Part shown: piece after piece, positions 1 through 12,117 of the stretch
Numbering within the stretch: the stretch's first letter is position 1
How the letters are laid out: every line of letters begins with the position of its first letter
Origin: Strigamia acuminata
Lineage: Eukaryota; Arthropoda; Chilopoda; Geophilomorpha; Linotaeniidae
Direction: 5' to 3'
Assembly (NCBI GenBank): GCA_949358305.1
Contig: OX442318.1
Location: forward strand, 6,310,501 to 6,374,500
DNA: 64,000 bases
The notes under the pieces: generated by a model
The model's input: the letters and a program-made list of their open reading frames with translations, nothing else
What the model was told of the DNA's origin: nothing
Database searches by the model: none
Program-made: the position numbers and the translations under genes

Positions 1-185
1 CATTTTTGACAAAAAACGGCCATTTTTAGCCATTTTTCGTCGCCTGATTTTTTTTTAGCCCTGGGAATACCGATTTCCCGGGCGTACCGGCCATTTTGGT
101 GGCGGGAACCGGGAATGAAAAAAAGACGGGAAAACAGAAAGCCTAATAGTAGTTTGGTAGTAGTGAAATTAATTTTAAATTGTAG
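1..185 (+). other. Intron of XPO6 upstream of the first exon in the window
   Basis: This stretch precedes the splice acceptor AG at 184-185. It holds short CATTTTT-type repeats and a GC-richer patch (about 60-115, with CCCGGG and CCGG steps) that resembles the G/C-rich element inside the THAP gene intron at 14 kb. I see no coding signal in it. Confidence 0.6.
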
Positions 186-3100
186 GTATTCTAGACTCGA
201 TGCTCGACAAACAGCGACATGTGGTGACCGCCACCCCGCCACCCTCGCCGACCCACAGCCACTCGGACAGTTCGCACTCGCTGTTCAGCACTTCGCCGCT
301 GCACACGGGCAGTCTGTTAAGCAGCATGTTCAAGTCCCTTTCGACGAAAAACCCATTCCAGCCGATGCCGCTATTCGACGACGAATCCTACTACATTTGT
401 TCGCTCACGTTGAATTGCTTGAACCATTTGTTCAGTTGGATTCCCCTGTCGACTTACATCACTTCGGCTTTGCTGACCACCATTTTCCACTTCGCAAGTT
501 TCGGTTGCGAGGTTAAGAGAGATAATAACGTGTCGGGGCCCTCGTTAGGGGTGCTGGCCATGGGGTGCATCAATGAAATCCTGTCTAAAAATTGCGTGCC
601 GGTCGATTTTGAGGATTTCTTGCTGCAGATGTTCGAGAATACATTCCATTTGCTGCAGAAACTTGTCAAGGATAACAGTGATAATGGCGGACTCGTTACG
701 AATGCTTATTTAGCCGATTTGGATGATAGGTTTGGGTGATTTTTTTTGGTTTTTTTGTTTTTTTTTTGTTTGAGTTGTGTTTTATTTTGGTTTTTGTTTT
801 CAGTTATTTGGAAAAATTTACCGAATTTCTGCGACTTTTTGTCAAAGTTCATTTAAGGAGGTTCGAATCCAACAGGCATTTTCCTGTTTTGGAGTTTTTG
901 GCGTTACTTTTTAAATATACTTTTCAACAGGTGCGGTTTGGTGATGATTTTGAGGGTTAAAAGCGGGAAATAAAATTAATTTTGGGGTTAAGACGTTAAA
1001 AATTATCAAAATTTTGATAATTAAACGTTAAAAATTATCAAAATTTTAAGAATAAAACGTGAAAAAGTTTAAATTTTGAAGATAAAACGAGAAAAAGTTT
1101 AAATTTTGAAGATAAAACGAGAAAAAGTTAAAAATTTGAGGTTAAAACGTTAAAAATTATCAAAATTGTGAGTATAAAACATGAAAAAGTTAAAATTTTG
1201 AAGATAAAACGAGAAATAATTAAAAATTTGAGGTTAAAACGTTAAAAATTATCAAAATTTTGAGTATAAAACGTGAAAAAGTTAAAATTTTGAAGATAAA
1301 ACGAGAAATAATTAAAAATTTGAGGTTAAAACGTTAAAAATTATCAAAATTTTGAAGTTAAAACGTAAAAAAGTTTAAATTTTGAAGATAAAACGAGAAA
1401 AAATTAAAAATTTGAGGTTAAAACGTTAAAAATTATCAAAATTTTGAAGTTAAAACGTGAAAAAGTTTAAATTTTGAAGATAAAACGAGAAAAAATTAAA
1501 AATTTGAGGTTAAAACGTTAAAAATTGGGATAATTCGATATTTTGGATTTTAATTTCAAAAAAGAAAATTTTTATAAAATAATAATAATTCCTTATGTTA
1601 TTTAGCCTAATCATGATAGTTATTACTCTTGTTTGGATATTTGGACAATTTTTCTGGATTATTTGACGACTCAATTAAAAACTAGACAAGCGGATAAATA
1701 TTTACTAATGCAAAGGTTATTCTTATTATTGTCATTTAATTTTTCAATAATCTTTGATAATTAATGCGTTATTTTAATTTTAGATACAAGGATGCACTGG
1801 TTTCACTCGTGACTCAAATACACAGAAAATGTCTGTTTCAAGTCAACCAAGCTCAATTAGAAGAACTAGATAATGACAATTTAGATGATAATGTAATTAA
1901 CAACATATCCTACATTTATTTTTACATCACAAAACGGTTTTCATGTTAAAGTTAACGTAAAATTGTCAAAAAACGTTAAAATTCGTGTAAAATTAATGAA
2001 GAATTGTCAAAAAACGTTAAAATTCGTGTAAAATTAACGAAGAATTGTTAAAAACGTTAAAATTTATTTGAAATTAACCTAAAAACGTTAAAATTTAGTA
2101 AAATTAACCTAAAAACGTTAAAATTTATGTGAAATTAACTTAAAAACGTTAAAATTTATGCGAAATTAACCTAAAAACGTTAAAATTTATGCGAAATTAA
2201 CCTAAAAACGTTAAAATTTATGTGAACTTACCGTAAAAACGTTAACATCTATGTGAAATTCCCGTAAAAACGTTAAAATTTATGTAAAATTAACGTAAAA
2301 CTCAAAAAATGTTAAAATTTGTGTAAAATTAACGAAGAATTGTCAAAATACTTTGTAAATACGTTACAAAAAACTCACAAATTCCGTAAAACGCTGCAAA
2401 ACGACGAAACATACGAGATTCAATTCATTTTATTTTCTTTTTAGTCCGAAACCGAATGGCAAAATTTTCTTCGCCAGTCATTAGAGGTGATTGCCAAAGT
2501 ATCAGAGTTGATGCCGGACGCAACATTCCAAATAATTGTAATACATCGTTTCCTTCCCCCGAATTTCACTAATTATTTTCTAATCATTTGAATTTTCTCT
2601 TCAAGTATCCACATTTCAGAGAAAATCTAGACATTTATTTGGGTTTGGAACAATACCTAGCCCACACTCAAGAAGGTAGACAGCTCAGTATTTCAGCCGA
2701 AAACGAATGTCGACGTTTACATTGCGTTTTACGCGACTTGTCTTCGCATTTACAAGCGTTTGGTCGTCTAGCCGATCAAGTTACGGGTGAGAAGTACGTG
2801 GAAAGGCGTAACACGGGCCAGAATACCGTAGAAAGGTAGTAAACACGAGTTTAATGTTAATTTATAATTAATTAAGTTTTTACTCGATAGTTTGTGTCAT
2901 ACGGCGATGTATGGCTCGAGACTGAGGCTTTTCGAAGTGCGAACTGGAGTTCCCACTGTATTCGGACCCGATTTTATCGAAGTGTATGTGGTTTTGAGGG
3001 GAAATTGATCGTTTTTTGATGTTTTTGTTTGTTTAATTAGTCATGCTCAAACACTGGCTTCATTGAAGGCCTACACTCATTGGATGCAGCAGTTTTACAG

Positions 3101-6100
3101 CGAAGCGTGTCAGCAGGAACATTTGAAAGATCAATTTAATAATATGATTAATATTATTGTCAATTCTACTGTTCCTATGATTAGTAAAGAGGTGAAAATA
3201 TGTGTAGATGATTAGATGTGATGGAATTTTTTGTTGAAATTTGTAAAAAATTTAATTTTTATCAAGTTTTATGCAAAATTAATTCATTTTTACAATTTTA
3301 TGCAAAAATAATTCAATTTTTGACAATTTTATGCCAAAGAATTCAATTTTTAATAATTTCATGCCAAAAAATTTAATTTTTGACGATTTTATGCAAAAAT
3401 ATTTCAATTTTTGACAATTTTATGCCAAAAAATTCGATTTTTATCAATTTTATGCCAAAAAATTTAATTTTTGACGATTTTATGCCAAAAAATTCAATTT
3501 TTGACAATTTTATGCCAAAAAATTCGATTTTTATCAATTTTATGCCAAAAAAATTTAATTTTTGACAATTTAGTGCCAAAAAATTTGAATTTTTAACAAT
3601 TTTATGCTAAAAAATTTAATTTTTGACGATTTTATGCCAAAAAATTCAATTTTTACTGGTTTTATTAATTTTACCATTTATTTTACATTAAAAAAAAAAT
3701 ATTTCTTTACAGTTACCGCCAAAAATTGTTCACTCAGCGGCCCATTTATTGATGTCGTTGACAAACACCGTTCGGCCGAGCAGTCTGTTTCAGTTATCAC
3801 TAATCGGCGACATGTATAATAACATGGGACAAATTGAGCCTCTCAATTGCGAAGTTCGTGCGTTTTATTCAACTTTTTTCTGGTTTTTAATCATGTTATG
3901 ATTATTTCAGACGCAACTACTGGTTTATAGAGCTTTATCCAACATTTTAATTCTGTTTCAATTTAATGTGCCTGAAAATGATCAGCAATGGGAAATGAGG
4001 AGTCATCACCATTTAAATTTGTTCAAGTCCCTCACGGCACCGTATTTGCAAATCATTAATACGCCCAATTTCTCAGATAATATTGAATTGCAAAAACAAG
4101 GTGACTAAATTTTAAAATTGAATATTTTTATTTATTTATTTATTTATTTATTTTTTAGCCAAGCCTGTGATTAAACGCACACTCTTGATTCTTCGTGATA
4201 TGATAGCGAATGTGCAGAGTGAGGTGACAAAAACGAAACAACTATGTTATCAAAGTCAACAGGAAGTGATTGAAACTACTCTCACGTTATTTCCAACGTT
4301 TATTCGCCAATCTGGTATGAATTTATTATTGAATCGAAGAAATTGACTTTTTTTTAGGTTGTTAACCTAAAAAAATAGAATTTGGGTAAAAAATGGAAGT
4401 TTTTGATTGAAATTGAGTAAAAAAGGAAATTTTTTGGTTAAAATTTGGAAAGATAATTGGATTTTCTTGTAAAATTGAATTTTTCTTGGTTAAAATCGGT
4501 TAAAAAATTGAATTTTCTCGTAAAATTCAATTTTTCTTGGTTAAAATCGGTTAAAGAATTGAATTTTCTCGTAAAATTCAATTTTTCTTGGTTAAAATTG
4601 GTTGAAAAATTGAATTTTCTCGTAAAATTTATTTTCTTAGGTTGAAATTGTGTAAAAAATCAAATTTTTTGGTCGAAATTGGTTTAAAAAATTGAATTTT
4701 CTTGTAAAATTCAATTTTTTCTTCACTTTCAAAACTCAAAATCAATCAATCCACATTTACAGATGTGAGTGAAGACATCTTAAGTTACTTTTTGGCTGTT
4801 TTCGAAGTCCTACAAGCACACATAGGCATCGCCTTTGCGGAGCAAATCATCCGCACCGTCATGGAATCATTCACCGGGTATTAACACTAAAAATTTTACT
4901 CTAAACCACCGTCACATTTCAATTACAATTCCAGTGCTCAACTGGCAGAAATCGTTATGCAAGAAAACACCATTGGCTGTCGCGTCATCGACAAGTTCGT
5001 AACTAAAAATTCCATCGCTCTCGAGTCTCGACCAGTCATTAACTCATTATTAAATGTCAATCAGATTTCTTAAAATGTTGCAACTCATCATCAAGGAGCC
5101 AGGATTAGCTTTCAAGACGTTTGTGCCCAGTACGGTTGCGTTTTGCATGGAACAGGTTTATCCGTTGACCAATTCGGTAATTGTTTTTCTACTTTTACTT
5201 GATGAAACGTAATGCTTCGTGTCTATTTTGCTTACAGAGTGCCTCGCCCGATATCAAGTTGTCGCTGTTTGAGCTTCTCTATAATATTTTGCTGCACAAT
5301 TGGAAGTATTTTTTTAAAACCAACGTGTTTACGTCACTCGGACAATCCGGCATCGAACAAATCGAAAATGAACACCAATTTCTCAGTATTTTACAAGTAC
5401 AGAGTTTAATTTTTCACTAAACAATAGTAAAAATAGTAAAAAAAATGCATTGTTGCATTTAAGTATGCATTGTTGCATTTAAATATGCATTTTTTAAATG
5501 TAAAAGTGCATTTTTTTAATGTAAAAGTGCATTTTTTTAATGTAAAAGTGCATTTTTTTAATGTAAAAGTGCATTTTTTAATGTAAAAGTGCATTATTTT
5601 AATGTAAAAGTGCATAGTTGCATCTAAATATGCATTGTTGAATGTAAATGTACATTGTTAAATGCAAAAATGCATTGTTGAATGTAAATGTGCATTGTTG
5701 AATATGAAAACGTGCATTTTTGAATGAAAACATGCATTGTTGAATGAAAACGTGCAGTGGTGAATGTAAATATACAAATAGTGCAATTTTTCAACTAAAC
5801 AATATTTTTTTCAACTAAACAAACTAAATGATGCATTCTTTTGTGCAGAAGGTCAATTTTTGCATGTAAAATAGAAATCTGAATGTTAATTATTGCATAA
5901 TTATAACTGCTATTTTTCTTTATTACAATAGGCATTTGGTCAGTCGTTTCTTCAGACCGACATTACAATATTTCAGCATAATTTAAAAGCGTTGGAAAAC
6001 TTGAACAACAAGTGCAAGCTCTACTACAAAGTAATGATCCGAAACAAAATTTAATTTTAATTTAAAAAAAAATTAAATTTATAAAAATTAAATTTTTTTT

Positions 6101-6500
6101 TCAGCGTTTTTTTAAGGAAATGTTGTTGGCGCGTTTCCTCGACGTCCTTCTCCAATCGCTGATCAACAAAACGCACGACTTATTACAAGAAGAAATTTGC
6201 ATAACTATTTACAACATGGCGTCAGTGGCTTTTGACACCTTTTTCTCGACTTTTATTAATCAGTTTCTTCAGAGTTGTCAAGGTCTCGACAATAATCAAA
6301 AATCGATTCTTGCGCAGAATTTCAAACACGAATCGGTAATGGATTTAATTTAATGCAGTTTTGGATTGGAATTTATTTATTTATTTATTTTTTTGTAGGA
6401 TTTACCATCTTTTACGCAAAATTTACACCGTTTTGTCAACGATTTACGGTACTACCGGTTGTGTAACAGCAGTTTACCTGCAGGAACTGTTAAGTTATGA
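186..6500 (+). CDS. XPO6: Exportin-6, 3' eighteen exons (5' end outside window)
   Basis: Exportin-6 is a karyopherin-beta family nuclear export receptor that carries profilin-actin out of the nucleus with RanGTP. I traced 18 exons with GT-AG borders and consistent phase: 186-729, 804-930, 1606-1715, 1784-1892, 2445-2537, 2606-2835, 2891-2983, 3041-3191, 3713-3853, 3911-4100, 4159-4314, 4763-4877, 4935-4994, 5065-5176, 5238-5396, 5932-6030, 6105-6335, 6399-6500 (stop TGA 6498-6500). Joined, they give 939 residues. Recognisable blocks are VTATPPPSP, ICSLTLNCLNHLFSWIP, FLRLFVKVHLRRFES, NQAQLEELD, ENECRRLHCVLRDLSS, HDLLQEEICITIYNMAS and the C-terminal FVNDLRYYRLCN, which match exportin-6 from memory of the family. 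Roughly the first 190 residues should lie upstream. No frameshift is seen. Many introns hold private minisatellites. Confidence 0.95.
955..1520. repeat. Minisatellite in XPO6 intron, about 30-bp period
   Basis: Variants of units such as AAGATAAAACGAGAAAAAG plus TTTAAATTTTG alternate with TTAAAACGTTAAAAATTATC-type units. The basic spacing is about 30 bp, with a longer composite unit of about 90 bp. It fills almost the whole intron between exons ending at 930 and starting at 1606. Confidence 0.9.
1945..2335. repeat. Minisatellite in XPO6 intron, 31-bp period
   Basis: Repeated ACGTTAAAATTTATGTGAAA followed by TTAACCTAAAA, with drift at the edges. The monomer is different from those in the other introns of the gene. 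Confidence 0.9.
3235..3660. repeat. Minisatellite in XPO6 intron, 30-bp period
   Basis: Repeated TTTTTGACAATTTTATGCCA plus AAAAATTCAA. It gives spurious short open frames on both strands. Confidence 0.9.
4365..4725. repeat. Minisatellite in XPO6 intron, about 51-bp period
   Basis: Units contain TTGAATTTTCTCGTAAAATT followed by CAATTTTTCTTGGTTAAAAT and a short variable tail. About five clear copies lie between the exons ending at 4314 and starting at 4763. Confidence 0.85.
5440..5770. repeat. Minisatellite in XPO6 intron, about 21-bp period
   Basis: Repeated GTGCATTTTTTTAATGTAAA units of 19-21 bp, degenerating on the right side into TGCATTGTTGAATGTAAA variants. Confidence 0.9.
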
Positions 6501-6689
6501 GTACGAAGTTGAACGTTCTTTCGTTTCTGACTCGCTTCGTCTTGTTTTTCTCGTGTACATATGGAAGCAGTGATTGTACATATTAAAAACAAATAATCCA
6601 TTCTTACGCTTGTGTATTATATCATTTGTAAGTATTTATGAATATAATCTTGCAAATTTTTACGGTCTTGAAATTTAATTTTTTTTTTT

Positions 6690-7015
6690 TAAATTTTATG
6701 GAAATTGGGGAAAAAATTGAAAAATTTTACTAAAAATTGAAAAAATTTACTAAAAATTGAAAAATTTTACTTAAAAATTGAAAAATTTTACTAAAAATTG
6801 AAAAATTTTACTAAAAATTGAAAAATTTTACTAAAAATTGAAAAATTTTACTAAAAATTGAAAAAGTTTACTAAAAATTGAAAAATTTTACTAAAAATTG
6901 AAAAATTTACTAAAAATTGAAAAATTTTACTAAAAATTGAAAAATTTCACTAAAAATTTAAAAATTTCATTAAAAATTGAAACATTTCACTAAAAATTGA
7001 ATAAATTCACCAGAA
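6690..7015. repeat. Minisatellite just downstream of XPO6, 20-bp period
   Basis: About sixteen copies of ATTGAAAAATTTTACTAAAA. It starts about 190 bp after the XPO6 stop codon and probably lies in or just past the 3' end of that transcript. Confidence 0.9.
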
Positions 7016-8259
7016 ATTAAAAATCCAAAAAAATTTCTGATTAGTTTTGAGTGAAATTTGAATTTTTTTGGAATATTTTGCTTTTTGGGGAAAAAAAATT
7101 TAATTTTTGTAAAATTCATAATTAACTTATCGAAAAAATTCAATTTATTTGTAAAAAATTTTACTGAGGGAAGATGTGTAGCTAAGCGACCCACACGGCA
7201 CGTTTCCTCCAATCCCATTGAACAGCAAAGGGACTAAGTCAGGTTAAGAATTAACTCGCTAGGGCATTGTACAAAGCCACGCAGGCGAGTCAACGTGAAA
7301 AGCGCAAGCGCAATCCGCTTAATAAGCGAATAACACAATTTTAATTGCCGTGCCTTCCCTGTGAGAAAGGGCCCGTCGTTATTGTTCCGCACAGCTGGAC
7401 GACTCGCCCCTCGTTGCCTGACACTCGTCAAGGGTCAACAACGCCTTTGTACCCTGCACGAGCCCAATCTCCGGTCGCACGTCATGCACGTGACAGGGGC
7501 GGCTTGTTTAAGCCGTTTCCCGCATTTGACGGCTCAATAACACGCTCAACGACCCTCACAGTGTGTACTATTTGATTTGTTTCGGTTTTGAAATTAAAAT
7601 TGACGAAAAATACTTTGAAATATCGTGAAAAAATTTGGACGGGAATTGTGAATAGGTTTGGCCGTCTGAGATGCGCTTGGCGCGGCATCGCCGAGCGATG
7701 ATTTCCGCACGAACTGGTTGTTGTGTTTTTCGATACGTTTCCATGCAAAATGACTAGATTGCCGTTTAATTTGGTCAATTTGAATACTATTGTGAGTTTG
7801 TTTTGTTATTGGAGACAAAATGGGATGATTGATGAACCATTTTACGAAGGCGTGGTATATATTTAGTACGATCTGTGCGAGCTAATAAAGGCGAACATTT
7901 GTATTACAATACAAGTATAACATTAGATGACTTGCAGGAAAAAAAAACTTTTTGAGACTCGGGGGTTGAAAATCCCTCGTTTACGTTGTAAAACTGAACA
8001 CAAGCATCAACTAAAACGTTGAAAAAATTGATTTACTTTCGACCCTAAACACTTTTATTTACAAAATATGATAGTACACTAGCAAATTACAAGCAAAAAA
8101 ATTAAAATACAAATTTATGTACAAATAAAATAGGCCCGTTCCTCCGGTGCGTGGGTATTTGTTGCAGCTAAATCCTGGGTATCACCAGGGCTCTTCGGGA
8201 CTCTAAATGCATGTTTACCATTCTACGGGGGGAATGGCAGCCTTAATAACTTCTTGTGT
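7016..8259. other. Intergenic stretch, no confident gene
   Basis: The part from about 7150 to 7560 is richer in G+C than its surroundings but carries no long open frame with a plausible start. A short frame from ATG 7750 to TAG 7866 encodes 39 residues starting MTRLPFNLVNLNTI, with a possible splice donor GTGAGT after codon 14. I cannot say whether it is used. Nothing else is recognised. Confidence 0.5.
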
Positions 8260-8262
8260 TTA

Positions 8263-8419
8263 AAGGCTAGTTTACAATGCTGCGAATTGTTGTTCACAAT
8301 CATGCGAAGTGCAGAAAATCGGTTGCGTACAATATTTGTTAAGAAAAAAGTGAAATAACAGAAATTTTAGGGAAAAATTAAATCTTGCTAGTCGCTTTGC
8401 AGCATTGTAAACTAGCCTT
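8263..8419. mobile_element. PIF/Harbinger-like MITE, 157 bp
   Basis: Terminal inverted repeats AAGGCTAGTTTACAATGCTG (left) and its complement (right, ending CTAGCCTT) are perfect over at least 20 bp. The trinucleotide TTA flanks both ends (8260-8262 and 8420-8422), which fits the 3-bp target duplication of PIF/Harbinger elements. There is no coding capacity. Confidence 0.85.
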
Positions 8420-8511
8420 TTACTTGTTAGTACAAGATCAACAATCGGTAGGATCGGCCTGCAAGTAAGACCAGTGGCATAGCAATCGGAGCACAGCACA
8501 TGCAGTTATTA

Positions 8512-8996
8512 GAGAGTTTGCGGGATGCATTTTTCCCTTACAAGACTATACGGTATAAAAATAGTGTAAGGGAAAAATGATAAATTAAGTTTTTGCGGGC
8601 TGCACTTTTTCCTTATCACTACACTATTTCAGCCAACTACTGACAGTTAGTAATTTTGGGTCTAAAAATTCAATTTGGGGGCGTAAATGTGCAAATTTCT
8701 GCATAAAATTCCATTATTATGCCTATAAAGTATGGTTTTGGGTCTAAAATTCGATTTTGGGCCTCACTTATCGTTCAATCTACGTACCTATGACTGATGT
8801 GTTTGATCGGGACAACAAAATAATCGCCATTTGCAATGGGCGGAGCTAACAATATAGTGTCCTCAATTCTAATTGGCTGCGCTATATTTTAATTTAGTGT
8901 TGAAAACGATACACTAAACATTTTTCCCTTACGATATGGCACTAAAATAGTGTACCGTGAAGCAAAATAAGGGAAAAATGCATCCCGCAAACTCTA
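8512..8996. mobile_element. Non-autonomous inverted-repeat element, about 485 bp
   Basis: The ends AGAGTTTGCGGGATGCATTT and TTTCCCTTA recur inverted at 8970-8995. The flanks are TTA or ATTA on both sides, so the target duplication length is ambiguous. Sub-terminal motifs (TTTGCGGGCTGCACTTTTTCC near 8600, AATAGTGTA) repeat inside. Superfamily is uncertain, and PIF/Harbinger is possible. Confidence 0.75.
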
Positions 8997-9084
8997 TTAC
9001 CGGCCCATGGACAATGAAAATGAATATGGCTCTGCTAAAAGGCCCATCAGCCCAACTTGCACACGGCCCCATTGACTTCTTGCT

Positions 9085-9245
9085 CAGGGCTGAACTGGGA
9101 ACAAATTTATACCGGGAAATCTGGATAGGTCGGGCTACGGGAACAAAAGTATATCGCGAAATCTGGATAGGTCGGGCCACAGGAACAAATTTATACAGGG
9201 AAATATGGATAAATCGGGCCACGGGAACAAATTTATACAGTTCAT
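9085..9245. repeat. 42-bp tandem repeat derived from a hAT element end
   Basis: About 3.5 copies of a 42-bp unit containing GGGAACAAATTTATACCGGG and AAATCTGGATAGGTCGGGC. The left edge CAGGGCTGAACTGGGAAC matches, in reverse orientation, the right terminus of the hAT MITE at 24485-24617. The repeat therefore looks like an expanded terminal segment of that family. Confidence 0.8.
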
Positions 9246-9427
9246 CGCTGTTGTTGCTACACCACTGCGTAAAACTATCGTAAACACGTAAAAGTTGCAC
9301 AAAATTTCAATAATCTACATATACACCTTAATTTACATCTAAATCTGCATAATACAATGTCCTACATAAACTGGAAGACACAACGATCCGCACTTAATGT
9401 TGTCTAGCCTGTGTAGTGCGAACGTAG

Positions 9428-10090
9428 TTAAGGGGACCCGTGCCCATGACCAACAATACCATGTCCAGCCCACTGTTGATTACCGCCTCCATCATTCCCG
9501 AAAAGCGAGTCATTCCTCGCACACTTTCCCTGCAACACATCCGTCATGAAGGCGATATACGTGATGGCCAGCCGCAAAGTCTCGATCCTCGACAGCCGTT
9601 TCTCGTAGGCAAAAGTCGGCACCTTTTTCCTCAAAACGTCGAAAGCTTCGTTCAAATTGAACATGCGCCGCCGTTCCCTGATATTTGCCGCCCGGCGCTG
9701 CGCAATCGACGCGATCCGTCGCCGCGGCTTCGACTTACTCGAAACGGCGCTCCCGGTGCCGCCTTTTCCGTTGTGCGCGAACCGCTGGTGCACGAGATGT
9801 GTCTGTCGCGCCGCACCGGCCGCACCGGGCCCGAACAGTCCGCCCAAATCGCCGCCGATCGCCGGTTGGTATTGGTAGACATTCGGCGATTCCCAGGCGG
9901 CTAAGTTGAAATTTTCGTTTCCATCCGGGTAACACGCGACCAAGTTACCGGCGCGGCCCGCGTAGTTGGCCACGCTGAGCTCGTAGCCGAAGTCGGTGCT
10001 GGTGAACTCGAGCATTGAGGAGCCGCACTGCGCGTAGGACGAGTGGAAAGCGGCTGCGGCGCGGCTAGACGGGATGAGTGCGCTCGCCAT
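9428..10090 (-). CDS. Fer3/FERD3L (Nato3)-family bHLH transcription factor
   Basis: A single-exon gene of 220 residues with a true ATG at 10088-10090. The basic helix-loop-helix domain lies at about residues 131-186, with basic region [20 protein letters not shown], loop [16 protein letters not shown] and helix 2 [12 protein letters not shown]. This signature is typical of the Fer3/FERD3L branch of the PTF1/Twist superfamily, which act as heterodimers with E proteins on E-boxes in neural and mesodermal specification. The N-terminal 120 residues are low-complexity and carry no known domain. A Gly/His-rich tail follows the bHLH. The coding region is far richer in G+C than the surrounding DNA. 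Fer1/Fer2-type or PTF1A are less likely alternatives, so I leave the symbol empty. Confidence 0.88.
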   Translation of the reverse strand: MASALIPSSRAAAAFHSSYAQCGSSMLEFTSTDFGYELSVANYAGRAGNLVACYPDGNENFNLAAWESPNVYQYQPAIGGDLGGLFGPGAAGAARQTHLVHQRFAHNGKGGTGSAVSSKSKPRRRIASIAQRRAANIRERRRMFNLNEAFDVLRKKVPTFAYEKRLSRIETLRLAITYIAFMTDVLQGKCARNDSLFGNDGGGNQQWAGHGIVGHGHGSP

Positions 10091-10330
10091 GGTGTCCGCC
10101 CGCCGCGGTCGCGAGGTGGCAACGGGAGTTTGGGTGAGTTGGGCGCGAGTTGGGAATTAAAAGCTCGTCAATGCTAATGAGGAGTAGTTTATTAAGGAGA
10201 TAAATCACGTTTGAAAGTGGAAGTTTTGGAGGCGGCGCGTGGATGGTGCTGGCATTGCGAGCGGGCCAATGGGCGGGCGAGCACATGGTGCACGTGATCG
10301 ATCTGAGTCGGGACTGGGCAAGCTGTTGCT
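10091..10330 (-). promoter_or_regulatory. Probable promoter region of the bHLH gene
   Basis: The 240 bp upstream of the bHLH start are relatively G+C-rich. They contain an E-box CACGTG (10291-10296), a CACATG, and a CCAAT box on the plus strand (10265-10269). No convincing TATA box is placed. The role in autoregulation by bHLH factors is inference. Confidence 0.35.
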
Positions 10331-10789
10331 CGCTCGTAACGGGAGGTAGGAGTTGGTATCGATCGTTTTTCTCTATGGTTTGACCACGTTTATTAATTTT
10401 TGCGGGTGTTGGGAGATGTTGGAGGGTTTTTTTCAAGATTTTTTTGGGTTTTGTGTGTTTGGTTTGGTTGTTGGAGGTGGTTTGTTGAGGTTTAAATTTG
10501 GTTAGGTGGATGGAAATGCGGTGTGGTTTACTGGGGCAGATGATGGTAAAATAAATTTGGACTAAAAATTCAATTTTTGGGCTAAAATATTGAATTTTTG
10601 TCAAAACCATTCAATTTTGGTGTGTGGAAAATTAAGTCAAAATGACCATCTTTATAAGTTTTCTGGATCTGCTTCTGGTAGTTAGATGACAAACAATTAT
10701 CAAATCACATTAATAAATAACAGTAAATTCAACCTCGGATATAATCCTAATTTCTCGATATTTGGATTTATTTTGTATTTTACACAAGT

Positions 10790-11213
10790 TTACCGTTTTT
10801 ATCCGTTTTTACACGTTTTTACCCGTTTTTACACGTTTTTACACGTTTTTATCCGTTTTTATCCGTTTTTAAACGTTTTTATCCGTTTTTAAACGTTTTT
10901 ATCCGTTTTTAAACGTTTTCCGTTTTAAACGTTTTTATCCGTTTTTAAACGTTTTTATCCGTTTTTACACGTTTTTACCCGTTTTTACACGTTTTTATCC
11001 GTTTTTATCCGTTTTTAAACGTTTTTATCCGTTTTTAAACGTTTTTATCCGTTTTTATCCGTTTTTAAACGTTTTTATCCGTTTTAAACGTTTTTATCCG
11101 TTTTTAAACGTTTTTATCCGTTTTTAAACGTTTTTATCCGTTTTTAAACGTTTTTATCCGTTTTTAAACGTTTTTATCCGTCTTTAAACGTTTTTATCCG
11201 TTTTTAAACGAAT
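10790..11213. repeat. Minisatellite, 20-bp period (10-bp half units)
   Basis: About 21 copies of GTTTTTATCCGTTTTTAAAC, itself two diverged 10-bp halves. It lies between the bHLH promoter and the H2B block, outside any gene I can see. Confidence 0.93.
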
Positions 11214-11707
11214 TCGTGTGCAGCTTCTTTAGCCTAATTGAATATTGGGATAAATTTTGTAATGAGTTTACAATATTGATCCAAAATTACCAAACCGAAA
11301 CGGCATAGGCATTGGTCACAAGTTTGGTTGCTTTGCTACGGTAACGAATTGCAACAGCCAAATGAAAATCTCTTCATCACAACGTTTCCGTTATATAAAT
11401 CTGAAATTAATTGAGATTTTCTCACCCGAAACTCGAGAAAGCTGAGCTAGAGCAACGTGAGACACACGGGCGAGTGCTAAAACCAGAGTCGTCCACATCT
11501 TGGTATTGTATGAGCACGCAGAGGGGACTCTCCGCTTTTAAATACAGGCAAAGACCATCGAATCTAAGATTTGTTTATCAATAAGTGCGAGTTACGAGCC
11601 GCCATTTTCTTGAATTGACACAATTTTCTTGTGGTTTTTATTTCCTGTGGGTTTTTTACATTAAAAAAAAAATTATTTTGATTTTTTAAAAATTGTTTAT
11701 GAATTTC
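11214..11707. other. Intergenic stretch with no recognised feature
   Basis: Nothing beyond ordinary AT-rich DNA is seen. Homology with the second duplicate begins at 11708. Confidence 0.5.
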
Positions 11708-12117
11708 AGAGCAGCCATGTTGATTTTTTCAGTTGCATTCATGTTGTGTGCAAATATTTGCAGTGTTTGACCAAATTGTTATGATTTTATGATTTTTATT
11801 GTTTTAATTTTATTCTAAAATGCTAAAAATTAAAAGAAACATTTATTTGGGTTTGGTTTTGTTCGTTATCGGTATTCAAACATCCTAATTTTAAATATTA
11901 ATCACTCAAAATGACGTATCATCGTAAATAGTATCGCTGGAGTTCTCGGCAATTCTCCCTAGTCGGCGCTCTACTCCGTGACACGTGATTGGCCTTAGCC
12001 AATCAGGATTCGTATTTTTGAATTTCTTTTACGTTCGCTCTTTTTTCCTGTATAAAAGCGAATAAAAAGTAAAAAATAATCAGTTTTTGATACAATTCTG
12101 TTCAAAGGATAACAGCT
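11708..12117 (+). promoter_or_regulatory. H2B promoter (copy A)
   Basis: A TATA box TATAAAAG sits at 12051-12058, about 60 bp before the ATG. Upstream are an E-box CACGTG (11982-11987), an inverted CCAAT (ATTGG 11988-11992) and a CCAAT (11999-12003). The arrangement is typical of histone promoters. The whole segment is duplicated at 12998-13422. Confidence 0.8.
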
